From contig JAISBG010000038.1 of the NCBI GenBank assembly GCA_031266315.1, forward strand, positions 1 to 16,391: 16,391 bases of DNA, in the 5' to 3' direction. The notes below the pieces were generated by a model. It was given only the letters and a program-made list of their open reading frames with translations. It was not told the DNA's origin and made no database searches. Position 1 is the stretch's first letter. Each line of letters begins with the position of its first letter. Shown one piece after another: positions 1 to 8,467 of this stretch. The position numbers and the translations under genes were made by a program. The DNA comes from Planctomycetaceae bacterium (GTDB lineage: Bacteria; Planctomycetota; Planctomycetia; Pirellulales; Thermoguttaceae).

Positions 1-10
1 TTTAGTTGAC

Positions 11-2359
11 TTATTGTGATGTGAGATTTTGTAACTTCCAATCGTTTCCGTTTAATATTGAACCGTCTGGAAGTTGAAACGGTTTTTCGCCGAAGTTGAC
101 GGTAACAGTAACGCCGTTGGAAAATACGGATTGCTGAACCAAACGATCCGGCGACAAAATCCGGTGATCCGTCATTTCTGCGTAGGTGGTTGCGCGGGCT
201 GTTTCAGTGGTTGTTTTGTAACTTTCGACGAATTGTTGTTTGTATTTATTCCAATGTTCCTGAGTAAACAGATACATTGGCGGAGTACCATACAAGACGT
301 TGAGTAGATCACGTTTTCGCCAGACTTTTGGTATTCGGTTATTGTTATCGCCCCAATACCATTCCGCAACCACACAATCATGATAAACAAGTTCCCAAAG
401 CGGTAATCGTAACACGGGATTCACTTGAAACCGTTCAATAACCGAATCAACATTATCAAGAAGTATCCACATATTCCGTCCTGCATCGAACACTTCATAA
501 GGAGCAAGACTCATCATTCCTTCAAAGTGTTCACAAACAGGTACAGCGGCATCAATTCCGGCTTCGCTTCCGCAAACCAAGCCGAGATCACCAATGAGTT
601 TGAGCAATTCGATTCTGTAACGTTTAGAATCACTTCGTGTCATTGGGTGGTCGGGATGATAACATTCATACCATGATGCGGCAACTGTTGTATCAAGAAA
701 TCGGGCAGTGAATGGTTTTGTTTCCAATTCTTTTGAAATACGTTCCCGTGCGTAGGAGACTGATTTGGAATCGCACATTATAGCGCAATGAATTTTCGGC
801 AATGTTTTATCTTTTTGTTCCACTGCCCAACCTTTACGCCAATTTCCGTTTGGCTCTTTCCAATTGATGTCATGAGACCATGCTTCCACAATACCTTGAA
901 CTCCAACTTTGTCGAATTGTGCCGGATCCATAATGTCCTGATAATTATCATAACGGCTTGTTAAAACATGTTCGAGTTTATTTATTGCGATAATTGTTTC
1001 CGGTTTTGCACGATATCCGTTACTCCAAAGAATACGGTCAATACCGAATTGTTTCATTTCATTGATCATGTCGAGGTGGTGGTGGTGATCCCAATACCAA
1101 AAGTTTGCCATACCGGGTAAACGGTCAATATTCGGATTCTTTTTTACTTTTTCGCTTAATGGTACGAAAAGTCCGATTTTTTTGGAATACTCCCGATAAC
1201 GTTTACAAATCGCGACATGACCGCCTTTATCGAGAAAAATGAAACGCAATATTCTTGGATACCGAAATTCTCCGAATGAAGATTTCCAGCCGGCATTAAT
1301 TTGTAACAGTTCCGCCGAATCTCGGGTGAAATCAATGAAAGCGTCATCTGGTGTTTCGATAATTGCCATCATTCCGGCACCGGTTGCGTCATCAATTTGT
1401 CCCCAAAACGCCATGCTAATTCCATAGTAACCGCCATAAGCAATCAAACGTTTAACAATAATATCCTTTTCCGCAACAGGATAACTGATTCCTTCGTTCA
1501 TCGGAACAATCAACCGGTCGCCGGATTTTGCCGTAAACGGCGGCGGATAGGAAATTTCCTCCGGCAATGTTCCTTTGCCGTCAAGCCGAACAACTAACTC
1601 CGGTAAACCGGATTCAAGTGTTATTGTTGCACGATATTTGGTCAGTGTTTCCATGTCAAGCAAACCAAGCACGCCGGATGAAGAATCTTCTTTGGGGAAT
1701 GCAATGAGATTTTTGTTATAAGTCGGCGAAGGAGCCCAGACACGATCTGTACGTTTATCAGTTACGGAAAATGTTCCCGTAACAGGATGACATTCAACCG
1801 TCAGAAATTGGTTTTCAAATTTTATCGGTTTGGCATTTTTTACTGGTGTTTCGGGAGACTTTATTTTCGTTACAGTGAAACCGTCAAGCCAAACTGTTGA
1901 TACGTTGGAACCGGTAATACGCGGTTCAATCGTTTCAATATCTTGCGGAATCATCAATGTTGAACGAAGAGTTGTCCATGTTGAGTTGCCGTAAATTTTT
2001 TTGATTCCGTAATCCCAACGAACAACGTCACCTGCTTTATTTCGGGTAATCACGGAAATTTCAACTGAACCGATTCCTTCAATTTTCAAATCGGCGACAA
2101 GTTCAAAAACATCACATGATGTTACGTTAATAAGGTTTTGTTCACCGAATGCCCAATCGTTTTCGCCGGAGTGTTCGAGTTTACTTACGGTTTTACTGTT
2201 ACGGTCAGCAGCCTGCTCTGTTGAATATTTCAAAGCGTCGGCTTGACGTGACCAGACGTTACCATTTTGCAATGACCAATCTTGAGCGGTGCAAGGTAAA
2301 ACACCGAAAAACAAAATAAAGGTCAAAAAAACAAAAAACGAGTTCATAATTTTTTTCAT
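11..2359 (-). CDS. Secreted GH101/GH129-like glycoside hydrolase
   Basis: About 782 aa. I place the start at the ATG at 2359 (or 2347). It gives a clean Sec signal peptide ending near CTAQ, whereas the open frame further upstream overlaps the preceding gene. No Shine-Dalgarno is visible. After the signal there is a beta-sandwich, carbohydrate-binding-like region (about residues 30-165). A second sandwich starting near residue 181 (FENQFLTVECHPVTGTFSV) resembles the N-terminal domain of GH101/GH129-type enzymes. A TIM-barrel-like part follows (about 410-720). Candidate catalytic acids are Asp556 in FLDTT and Glu599 in GSEAG; a DHHHH run lies at 424-428. Such enzymes release alpha-linked sugars from glycans such as mucin-type O-glycans. 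The exact substrate here is unknown. The gene is last in a leftward group with another secreted TIM-barrel protein, a lipoprotein and a pseudopilin. Family assignment is by recognition of sequence style, not a search. Confidence 0.7.
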   Translation of the reverse strand: MKKIMNSFFVFLTFILFFGVLPCTAQDWSLQNGNVWSRQADALKYSTEQAADRNSKTVSKLEHSGENDWAFGEQNLINVTSCDVFELVADLKIEGIGSVEISVITRNKAGDVVRWDYGIKKIYGNSTWTTLRSTLMIPQDIETIEPRITGSNVSTVWLDGFTVTKIKSPETPVKNAKPIKFENQFLTVECHPVTGTFSVTDKRTDRVWAPSPTYNKNLIAFPKEDSSSGVLGLLDMETLTKYRATITLESGLPELVVRLDGKGTLPEEISYPPPFTAKSGDRLIVPMNEGISYPVAEKDIIVKRLIAYGGYYGISMAFWGQIDDATGAGMMAIIETPDDAFIDFTRDSAELLQINAGWKSSFGEFRYPRILRFIFLDKGGHVAICKRYREYSKKIGLFVPLSEKVKKNPNIDRLPGMANFWYWDHHHHLDMINEMKQFGIDRILWSNGYRAKPETIIAINKLEHVLTSRYDNYQDIMDPAQFDKVGVQGIVEAWSHDINWKEPNGNWRKGWAVEQKDKTLPKIHCAIMCDSKSVSYARERISKELETKPFTARFLDTTVAASWYECYHPDHPMTRSDSKRYRIELLKLIGDLGLVCGSEAGIDAAVPVCEHFEGMMSLAPYEVFDAGRNMWILLDNVDSVIERFQVNPVLRLPLWELVYHDCVVAEWYWGDNNNRIPKVWRKRDLLNVLYGTPPMYLFTQEHWNKYKQQFVESYKTTTETARATTYAEMTDHRILSPDRLVQQSVFSNGVTVTVNFGEKPFQLPDGSILNGNDWKLQNLTSQ

Positions 2360-2444
2360 AATTTTTAAGTAGAAAAAAAGGGAGTGAATTGTTGTAAAAA
2401 TAATTAACACAAATATTTGAAACATTGTTTTATTATTTGTTTTT

Positions 2445-3617
2445 TTATTTGTTGTCCGCATTAACGTAATTAAGCGGCAAATGGGTGTAAACGCGGGCAA
2501 GGACAGCGATATGAAAATCGCTTGCTTTAAAATTGTCGATGGGTTTGGCAAGGTAATGAGCAATCGGCGGTTTCATCGAATTGTCATCTGCTCTTGCAAA
2601 ATCGTTAGTTCCGATTTTATGTTTCACCGCGTCGGCAACAAGTTCAAGGAATGACTGTTGATCTTTTGCATTTGCGGTACAAATAATCTGTTTCGTTTGC
2701 AGCCCGATACGTTGACGCACTTCCTGCATTCCTTGAATATCGACATATTCGCTTTGTAAATAGTCGATCTCTTTCAAAAGAGAAATTCCTTCGTATTCCA
2801 AACTCTTAATGTCATACGACGACAACCAAATGAAACAATTCGGTTTGATTTGTTTAGCGGTTGTTTTTATTTGCTGCCATACCCGTTCAATCGCTTTGCG
2901 GCGAAAAACGAGTTCTATTTCCGCCGTCATTTTTTCTTTGCCGGGGAATTTTTCTTCCATTAATTCTTGATACATCTCCTCTTCACACGGCAGCCATTGC
3001 AACGGCGGCAAGGGACTTTTTCCGCCGCCGGGATTGTGAAACCAATCCAGCATAAAACCGTCTATATCTGTTTTTTTCAGTGCTTCTTCAATAGATGCAC
3101 ATAAATAATTGAGATAGAGTTTTGTAAAAGGAATCCGCTGAAGACCTTTTTTATAACAAAAATCATGATATTCTCTTTCCCATCTTACGTTGTCGCCGAG
3201 ACAAAAAGTTCCCATCACTTTTTTATTTTTCTGATGACCAAGCCGAACAATTTCTGTCAGAAAATCATGTTTCAGACCGGGTTGTTCCGGTGTAACACTG
3301 CTTTTATACCAAGCGTAACCATTGACACTAACAACAGGTACTTTAATTGTGTTACAACCAAGATCAAAATACCATTTCGCATGTTCTTTCGGATCAGCGT
3401 CTGCCCATCGACCGGGTTTAGCAACGCTGCCGTCCTGATTGAAATTAAAGTCAATAGTTAATGTACGGATTGGTTCGTCATCATTCGTTTTGTCGGCAGC
3501 CTGAATTGGTGAAATCCGATCCGGTTTCAAAAAACCAGTCAACGCCGTACCGACAGCAATCACTCCGCTCTGTTTCAGAAAATTGCGGCGAGTGTTTTTG
3601 TTTTCATTTGTTTTCAT
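2445..3617 (-). CDS. Tat-exported TIM-barrel protein, glycoside-hydrolase-like
   Basis: About 390 aa. The ATG at 3617 is chosen because AGGAG lies 7 bases upstream and because it yields a proper twin-arginine signal (TRRNFLKQSG, Arg10-Arg11) followed by a hydrophobic stretch. The mature part has alternating strand/helix segments typical of a TIM barrel. The segment DGFMLDWFHNPGG (about 186-198) resembles the strand-4 acid motif of hypothetical glycosidases (GHL6 or alpha-L-fucosidase-like) common in planctomycete genomes. Asp186 or Asp191 may be the nucleophile. Tat export implies folding in the cytoplasm, perhaps with a cofactor or metal. The stop lies 85 bases before the start of the large hydrolase, consistent with one transcript. 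Function is inferred; it could instead be a non-catalytic sugar-binding barrel. Confidence 0.72.
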   Translation of the reverse strand: MKTNENKNTRRNFLKQSGVIAVGTALTGFLKPDRISPIQAADKTNDDEPIRTLTIDFNFNQDGSVAKPGRWADADPKEHAKWYFDLGCNTIKVPVVSVNGYAWYKSSVTPEQPGLKHDFLTEIVRLGHQKNKKVMGTFCLGDNVRWEREYHDFCYKKGLQRIPFTKLYLNYLCASIEEALKKTDIDGFMLDWFHNPGGGKSPLPPLQWLPCEEEMYQELMEEKFPGKEKMTAEIELVFRRKAIERVWQQIKTTAKQIKPNCFIWLSSYDIKSLEYEGISLLKEIDYLQSEYVDIQGMQEVRQRIGLQTKQIICTANAKDQQSFLELVADAVKHKIGTNDFARADDNSMKPPIAHYLAKPIDNFKASDFHIAVLARVYTHLPLNYVNADNK

Positions 3618-3667
3618 AAGATTTCTCCTATAAATTGAGGGTGGAAAGGTAAATTGGTTAATGATCC

Positions 3668-3696
3668 GTTGAATTGTTACATTGTAAACATTCAAC
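3668..3696. promoter_or_regulatory. 29-bp near-palindrome upstream of the Tat-exported gene
   Basis: Two 14-base arms (3668-3681 and 3683-3696) pair at 12 of 14 positions around a single central T: GTTGAATTGTTACA and TGTAAACATTCAAC. It sits between the lipoprotein stop (3763) and the ATG at 3617. It could be an operator or an intercistronic RNA hairpin. No U-tract follows it on the minus strand, so it is not an obvious terminator. The left arm shares TGTAACAATTCAAC (reverse strand) with the stem at 4318-4369. Confidence 0.45.
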
Positions 3697-3762
3697 TCAA
3701 CCGTTAAAAAAAATTGTAACTATTTAGGCAATTGCGAAAAATCTCAATAAGGATTACTTTTT

Positions 3763-4272
3763 TTATTTGTATTGTTCAAGGTTGACGGTAAAAGTATTTT
3801 CTGTTTTGCCGACAACTATTTGGAGCGGAGTTTTGACGCGGTCGCCCAATATTTCAGGAACAATTGTTTTTGCGGTTCTCATTGCTTCTCTGAGGCGTGC
3901 GGTATATTGTTCCGCTTCTTCGCGGGTCATTTTATCCTTCTCTTCTTTGGATTTGGTGAGTTGTTCAAGTTCTTCGGGATTTTTGAAAATTGTTACTTTG
4001 AATGTTCCCTCCGGTATTCCCGATTCCATGTAACTCCCTTGATGAGTATAAATTTCGGCAACACCGCGATTATTTGTTTCACCGACAACCGACCAATTTT
4101 GACCGGGTTGTTCCGCTAAAAACATTATTTTTGCTTTTTCGACAGGTTGCCCCTGAGAAAGAACCGTGAATGTGTAGGAATACAGTTTGGGAAAATCAGA
4201 AGGTTTATGTTGAGGCGAACATCCGATCATAACCAAACTGATAAAAAATAATGTTACTAATAGATTTTTCAT
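3763..4272 (-). CDS. Small lipoprotein with transthyretin-like domain
   Basis: 169 aa from the ATG at 4272. That start puts the signal MKNLLVTLFFISLVMIGC at the N-terminus with Cys18 as the likely lipidated residue; the lipobox LVMIGC is slightly atypical. The rest has the pattern of the small planctomycete lipoproteins with a carboxypeptidase-regulatory/transthyretin-like beta-sandwich: YTFTVLSQGQPVEKAKIMF, then ...NNRGVAEIYTH, then GIPEGTFKVTIFK. A charged helical insert (about 115-140, EELEQLTKSKEEKDKMTREE) follows, then a final strand pair. Such genes typically sit directly behind DUF1559 genes, as here (108 bases downstream). The role is unknown; probably an envelope-anchored partner of the pseudopilin-like protein. 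No SD is visible. Confidence 0.75.
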   Translation of the reverse strand: MKNLLVTLFFISLVMIGCSPQHKPSDFPKLYSYTFTVLSQGQPVEKAKIMFLAEQPGQNWSVVGETNNRGVAEIYTHQGSYMESGIPEGTFKVTIFKNPEELEQLTKSKEEKDKMTREEAEQYTARLREAMRTAKTIVPEILGDRVKTPLQIVVGKTENTFTVNLEQYK

Positions 4273-4317
4273 AACGATTTGATGGGTTAAGGTGTTTGAT
4301 ATTGTTATGTTCAAAGA

Positions 4318-4369
4318 AAAATGTAACAATTCAACCGAAGAGAATCAAACGGCTGAATCGTTACATTTT
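4318..4369 (-). terminator. Stem-loop after the DUF1559 gene (terminator or attenuator)
   Basis: Twenty-base arms (4318-4337 and 4350-4369) match at 18 of 20 positions, with a 12-base loop. On the minus strand the stem begins 11 bases after the DUF1559 stop and is followed by a T-rich stretch (TTTTTCTTT). This suits intrinsic termination or attenuation between the pseudopilin gene and the lipoprotein, which would give high expression of the first gene and lower expression of the rest. The stem is AT-rich except for its CCG/CGG tip, so efficiency may be partial. Confidence 0.6.
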
Positions 4370-4380
4370 CCAATTCCTAA

Positions 4381-5626
4381 CTACGGAGTCACAACAGATT
4401 CTCCGGCGTCGGCGGTTCCTAACGCTCCCCAAGTTCCGAAGGGACTGAGACCTGAAGTTGGCGACGCAGAAGCCAATCCGCTTGTACCGGGTGTTGCATT
4501 ATTGATGGAATCATTGATAAAATGAACTGATCCATCTCCGTAAGTACAATTCGCTCCGCTGGTATGATTACTGGACGCTCCATAAATTCCTCGACTCCAA
4601 TCACGAGTGCAGTTTGGAGTATTGGGAGCAAGAACGGTTTGAAAACCAGTTTGTGCCGGTTCACCGGAAGAAAAATCAGAACCTCGTTCTATATCAGCCC
4701 CTACTCCGGCAAGAGTATGATCCGGATTTTTAAGGCTTACACAAACATCAGGAACAAAAGTCCCGTCACTCCAACAAACAACAACATTTCCCTTGATCTC
4801 TAAACCGGAATAAACAGTAGGAGTGCATGTTTCTCCAAAGGCAATAGTGTTACTTGTTCCATCGGTAATCGTTGAAAAAGAAGAGTATTTCCAACGTCCC
4901 TGAAAAAATCCGCGTGTATTGGTTGCATAAACAGGGTCATAAACATTGGTCTGCTGATACTGATCTCCCAGACAAATCAGGTAGTTTAATTTTGTTTTAT
5001 TTGCCCATCGATTGGGTGTTTTTGAATTACCGTCCGATGGACACTTTAACTCGTCAATACCCTCTTCACCAACAACGTAAGAGAATGTGGTACTACCGGG
5101 GTCGGCATTAACAGACGCAAGATACTTTTCGTAGCGGGCTGTTTGTTCCATAAAAGGAAAAAGATACATAAAGGCACTATCATATCCTGATCGTCCTTTA
5201 TTCGGATTTGCCGCAGCCCAAGTTGCATCAGCTCTCAATGCTTTTCCTCCGCAACTAGCGGGAAAGGCAGCATGAGTATCGTGATAATTGTGTAACGCGA
5301 TACCAAGTTGTTTTAATTTATTGGTACACTGCATCCGTCTTGCCGCTTCCCTTGCTGCCTGAACCGCTGGTAACAAAAGGGCGATTAACGCACCGATAAT
5401 CGCAATCACCACAAGAAGTTCGACCAATGTAAAGCCGAACGGTGAAGAACGAAGGAGTTGTAAGAATTTTGCGGAAAAGTATTGAGAAAGTGAACACTCT
5501 CCGCTCTCATTTTTTAACTCTTCCCTACATACTGCCCCCCCCCCCCTGACCTGCCCATTTTAACATTTGACATTTCACCGTGTTTTTTGGGGAGTGGTTC
5601 AAAGCGTTTTCTATAAAGTTTTTCAT
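4381..5626 (-). CDS. DUF1559 prepilin-like protein, frame broken at a G12 tract
   Basis: The body (4381-5427) is a typical DUF1559 protein. It has a type IV prepilin/pseudopilin N-terminus ([21 protein letters not shown], conserved Glu5 after the cleavage point), the [11 protein letters not shown] helix, [12 protein letters not shown], and the C-terminal DUF1559 signature around GDGSVHFIN. Processing by a prepilin peptidase at GF/T is expected. No ATG or GTG lies in this frame upstream. The ATG at 5626 has AAGGA 8-9 bases before it and reads a basic leader, but a run of 12 G (5535-5546) puts it out of frame: it stops at 5525 after 33 residues. With 11 or 14 G the leader would run without stops into [13 protein letters not shown], giving about 64 residues before the cleavage site. 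A promoter lies about 100 bases upstream of 5626. This is either phase-variable, slippage-expressed, or a consensus error in a homopolymer. Confidence 0.8.
5535..5546 (-). repeat. 12-bp homopolymeric G tract inside the pseudopilin 5' coding region
   Basis: Twelve consecutive C on the plus strand, so G in the gene. Changing its length changes which upstream start is in frame with DUF1559. With 11 or 14 G the ATG at 5626 is fused; with 10 or 13 G an ATG at 5684 (no SD) is fused; with 12 neither is. Long G runs in coding 5' ends are classic slipped-strand contingency sites. Confidence 0.9.
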
Positions 5627-5724
5627 TGTTAAGTTCCTTATCTACAAGGTTTATCGAAATTCCGCGTTTCACCCGCTGCAACATAACACAGCGAAAAAAT
5701 ACAACGCGATTGAATAAGATATAA

Positions 5725-5753
5725 AGTTTATAAAAAATAAAGCCGGATGTCAA
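5725..5753 (-). promoter_or_regulatory. Sigma70-type promoter for the pseudopilin group
   Basis: On the minus strand there is a perfect -35 TTGACA (5753-5748), a 17-base spacer and TAAACT (5730-5725, 4 of 6). The predicted transcript start near 5718 leaves a 5' leader of about 90 bases before the SD-equipped ATG at 5626. It supports translation beginning upstream of the G12 tract. Confidence 0.6.
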
Positions 5754-5905
5754 GAGGTATTTTTTCTTTTTTAGATATTGAAAAAGTTTTGCTGAAGAGA
5801 TTGACCACTTTGATTGGTCTGTTGGTAATATCCTCAAAATTCCGAATCAATCGGTCTTTTTCAAGGAGTCCATGCTAAATTTAGGATACTTATCGACGCA
5901 GGGGG

Positions 5906-5934
5906 TTGTCCGAATTTTCTATTTGGATTACAAT
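5906..5934 (+). promoter_or_regulatory. Sigma70-type promoter for hisI
   Basis: TTGTCC (5906-5911), a 17-base spacer and TACAAT (5929-5934, 5 of 6). The predicted start is near 5941, about 50 bases before hisI. With the divergent promoter at 5725-5753 it fills the 5627-5989 intergenic gap. Nothing else coding is supported there. Confidence 0.5.
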
Positions 5935-5989
5935 CTGGGTTTGTAATTTTCTGACTGCCTTAACTTTGCTTTAACTTTTTGTGTTCGAT

Positions 5990-6376
5990 ATGAGTTTATT
6001 ACGTCCCGATTTTGCGAAGTGCAATAATCTTGTGCCGGTTGTTACTCAGGATGCGGCAACCGGTGAAGTGTTGATGTTGGCTTACATGAATGAAGATGCC
6101 TACAACGAAACCCTGAAAACCGGTAACGCTGTTTATTTTAGCCGCAGCCGGAATAAGTTGTGGCGAAAAGGAGAAGAAAGCGGCAATATCCAGAAAGTTT
6201 CCGGCGTGTTTCTTGACTGCGATACGGATACTATCCTGCTTAAAGTGGAACAGATTGGCGGTGCCGCCTGTCACGAAGGTTATAAAACTTGTTTCTTTCG
6301 TGAAATAACTCCCGACGGTTTTAAAATTGTCGGTGAACGTGTTTTCGATCCCAAAAATGTTTATGGTACAAAATGA
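5990..6376 (+). CDS. hisI: Phosphoribosyl-AMP cyclohydrolase
   Basis: 128 aa from the ATG at 5990; a GTG at 5981 in frame would add three residues and cannot be excluded. The enzyme opens the adenine ring of phosphoribosyl-AMP to give ProFAR, an early step of histidine synthesis, in the cytoplasm. Diagnostic parts are the N-terminal [37 protein letters not shown], the metal/catalytic segment DCDTD (Asp76, Cys77, Asp78, Asp80), and [11 protein letters not shown] with Cys94, His95 and Cys101 as Zn/Mg ligands. Length matches the stand-alone family; no HisE domain is fused. No other his gene is nearby, which is usual for scattered his genes in planctomycetes. It has its own promoter and may be co-transcribed with the next gene 111 bases downstream. 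Confidence 0.96.
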   Translation: MSLLRPDFAKCNNLVPVVTQDAATGEVLMLAYMNEDAYNETLKTGNAVYFSRSRNKLWRKGEESGNIQKVSGVFLDCDTDTILLKVEQIGGAACHEGYKTCFFREITPDGFKIVGERVFDPKNVYGTK

Positions 6377-6487
6377 TGTTTTATTGTTTGTGATTTATGA
6401 CTAGCGTCACAAATCCCCAACACAAACGATGAACTAAAAATTACGAACTATGAATTAAAACCCTCTCAACCACAAATTCCAAACGAG

Positions 6488-7342
6488 ATGCCTAAATCTG
6501 ATATTAAAATTATTGGTGAATCAATTAACGATTCGGTTCCTTCCACACACCAACTTTTTGAAAACGGCAATATTGACGGTATCAAAGAATTGGCGTCGTT
6601 TCAAGATGAAAAAGGATCAACTTATATTGATGTCAATGTTGGTGGTCGTCCGGCGGAGTTTCTGGCGGAAATTGTTCAAACGGTTCAAACGGTAACACGA
6701 AAACCGCTCTCTATTGATACGCCTGATCCGGTGTTAGCCGAAGCGGGGCTGAAAGCCTACGACGATTCGGCGGGGTTGCCGCTTCTCAATTCCATTTCGC
6801 CGCTCCGAAAAGAGATGTTCGAACTGTACAAAATTAAACCGTTCCGCCCGATTCTTTTGATTTCCGAAACAATTCAAGACGGCAAAGCCGGAGCCTGTCA
6901 TACGGCACAGGAAACTTATGATGCCGCGAAATTACTTCTTGCGGAAGCGAAAAAAGCGGGTATTCCAAACAATGATTTAATTTTCGATCCGGGAATTGCT
7001 CCGGTCGGTTCCGACAGTGAAGGTAATTTGTCACGACTTCTTGCGGCGTTAAAACTGATTTATGATGATCCGCAGTTTGCCGGTTTTCACGCTTCGGTGG
7101 GGTTGAGTAATTTTACGGTGATGTTGCCGCCAAAACGGAAAGACGGTTCGCTTGTCAAAGGACCGCTCGAAAGTGCTTTTTTAACTCGTGCGATGCCGTT
7201 GGGTCTTGATTTTGTGATTGGTTCTGTCAAACGCCATTACGAAATTCTGGAGGAAGGTGATCCGGCTCTTGTATGTATTGATGATTGTGTTCGGCTTGGC
7301 GGGTTTGATTCCATTATGCGCGTCCGTAGTTTCTATAAATAG
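6488..7342 (+). CDS. Pterin-binding methyltransferase (MeTr/AcsE-like, DHPS fold)
   Basis: 284 aa, TIM barrel of the pterin-binding family shared by dihydropteroate synthase and methyltetrahydrofolate:corrinoid methyltransferase. Visible landmarks are IIGESIND near the start, DVNVGG (48-53), PLSIDTPDP (73-81), PLLNSIS (98-104), FDPGIAP (166-172) and GLSNFT (205-210). The Asn of GLSN corresponds to the pterin N5-interacting Asn of MeTr enzymes, so I favour methyl-group transfer from methyl-tetrahydrofolate (or a related pterin) to a corrinoid partner over folate synthesis. No corrinoid protein gene is in the window. No clear SD is present at the ATG at 6488. It lies between hisI and the ThuA gene on the same strand with 111-base gaps each side. 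Confidence 0.85.
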   Translation: MPKSDIKIIGESINDSVPSTHQLFENGNIDGIKELASFQDEKGSTYIDVNVGGRPAEFLAEIVQTVQTVTRKPLSIDTPDPVLAEAGLKAYDDSAGLPLLNSISPLRKEMFELYKIKPFRPILLISETIQDGKAGACHTAQETYDAAKLLLAEAKKAGIPNNDLIFDPGIAPVGSDSEGNLSRLLAALKLIYDDPQFAGFHASVGLSNFTVMLPPKRKDGSLVKGPLESAFLTRAMPLGLDFVIGSVKRHYEILEEGDPALVCIDDCVRLGGFDSIMRVRSFYK

Positions 7343-7453
7343 ATTGACTTGTATTCCAAACAGACCGTGAATTTGTGTTTGATTATTAGTCTATTTCATT
7401 TTCGGGAAACGGGATGCGAAGGAGTTGTCCTCTATCAAAAGGAGAAGAAATCG

Positions 7454-8467
7454 ATGCGAATATTGTATTATCTGATCATTATTAACATTTTTGTATCTGT
7501 TTCGATGCTTTGGGGCGAACCGTTACAATATCAAGGAACACCGAATCTTCCCGGTAACGGTAAACATGTTGTTTTGGTTTCCGGCGATGAGGAATACCGT
7601 TCTGAGGAAGCGGTTGTTCAATTGGGTCGGATTCTTGCCAAACATCACGGATTTGATTGTACGGTGCTTTTTGCAATCAATCCTGAAACCGGTGAAATTG
7701 ATCCGGTTTATACAACAAATATTTCCGATATTCCGGTTTTGAAAACGGCTGATGTGTTGGTGGTCAATCTCCGGTTTCGTAATTTACCGGATGAACAGAT
7801 GCAATATTTTGACGATTATTTCCGTGCCGGAAAACCGGTGCTGGGTATGAGAACATCCACTCATGCTTTCCGTATTCCGAAAGATAGGAAGTTTGCCCGA
7901 TACAGTTTCGATTATCACGATGATACGGGAAATTGGGAACAAGGGTTTGGACGGAAAATATTAGGTGAAACATGGATTGACCATCACGGGCATCATGGAC
8001 ATGAAGCAACACGAGGAATAATTGTTTCGGGAAAAAATACACATCCGATTGTTCGCGGTTGCGATGATATTTTTGGTCTGACCGATGTGTATCGTGTTCG
8101 GTTGCCGCTTCCCGGTGATTCGATGCCGTTGGTTCTTGGTCAAGTGCTTGCAGGCATGAAACCGACCGATCAACCTGTTGCCGGTTCCAAAAACGAACCA
8201 ATGATGCCGATTGCTTGGACAAAAACGTACAAAATTGATGACGGCAAAACCGGAAATGTGTTTACAACAACAATGGGATCATCGCAAGACCTTGAAAGTG
8301 AAGGGTTGCGCCGACTTTTGACGAATGCGGTGTATTGGCTTGCCGGATTGGAAACGGTTATTCCGGAACGTGCCAATGTCGGAATTGTCGGCAATTACGA
8401 AACTCTTCAAATGGGTTTCGGAAAACACAAAAAAGGAATGAAACCGGAAAATTTCGCTCAATATTAA
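7454..8467 (+). CDS. Secreted ThuA-domain protein
   Basis: About 337 aa. The ATG at 7454 is preceded by AAGGAG at a spacing of about 9 and starts a Sec signal (MRILYYLIIINIFVSVSMLWG), so the 35 codons of open frame upstream are not used. The mature protein has the ThuA (trehalose-utilisation) class I amidotransferase-like fold: HVVLVSGDEEYRSEEA, ...LAKHHGFDCTVLF, LKTADVLVVNLRFR, YFDDYFRAGKPVLGMRTSTHAF, then a His-rich loop (TWIDHHGHHGHEAT) and THPIVRG. The end, ...EGLRRLLTNAVYWLAGLE, is typical of planctomycete ThuA proteins that act in sugar or glycan use. Catalytic activity of the family is not established; the His cluster suggests metal binding. Confidence 0.88.
   Translation: MRILYYLIIINIFVSVSMLWGEPLQYQGTPNLPGNGKHVVLVSGDEEYRSEEAVVQLGRILAKHHGFDCTVLFAINPETGEIDPVYTTNISDIPVLKTADVLVVNLRFRNLPDEQMQYFDDYFRAGKPVLGMRTSTHAFRIPKDRKFARYSFDYHDDTGNWEQGFGRKILGETWIDHHGHHGHEATRGIIVSGKNTHPIVRGCDDIFGLTDVYRVRLPLPGDSMPLVLGQVLAGMKPTDQPVAGSKNEPMMPIAWTKTYKIDDGKTGNVFTTTMGSSQDLESEGLRRLLTNAVYWLAGLETVIPERANVGIVGNYETLQMGFGKHKKGMKPENFAQY

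Noticed and set aside
2360..2563. N-terminal extension of the large glycoside hydrolase
   Set aside because: It overlaps the preceding gene's coding end and hides a clear signal peptide starting at 2359.
4419..5228. Several short open frames on either strand within the DUF1559 gene
   Set aside because: They overlap the clear DUF1559 body and have no start signals or recognisable products.
5514..5837. 107-codon open frame upstream of the DUF1559 gene, minus strand
   Set aside because: The pseudopilin promoter (5725-5753) lies inside it, its start has no SD, and its end simply runs through the G12 tract. It is considered only as an alternative leader frame (from the ATG at 5684).
6388..6414. 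Inverted TTTGTGA/TCACAAA after hisI as a terminator
   Set aside because: A short stem with a large interior and no T-run after it; not convincing.
7764..8222. 152-codon minus-strand open frame opposite the ThuA gene
   Set aside because: Shadow of the strongly supported ThuA-domain gene; Cys/His-rich low-complexity translation without a recognisable fold.
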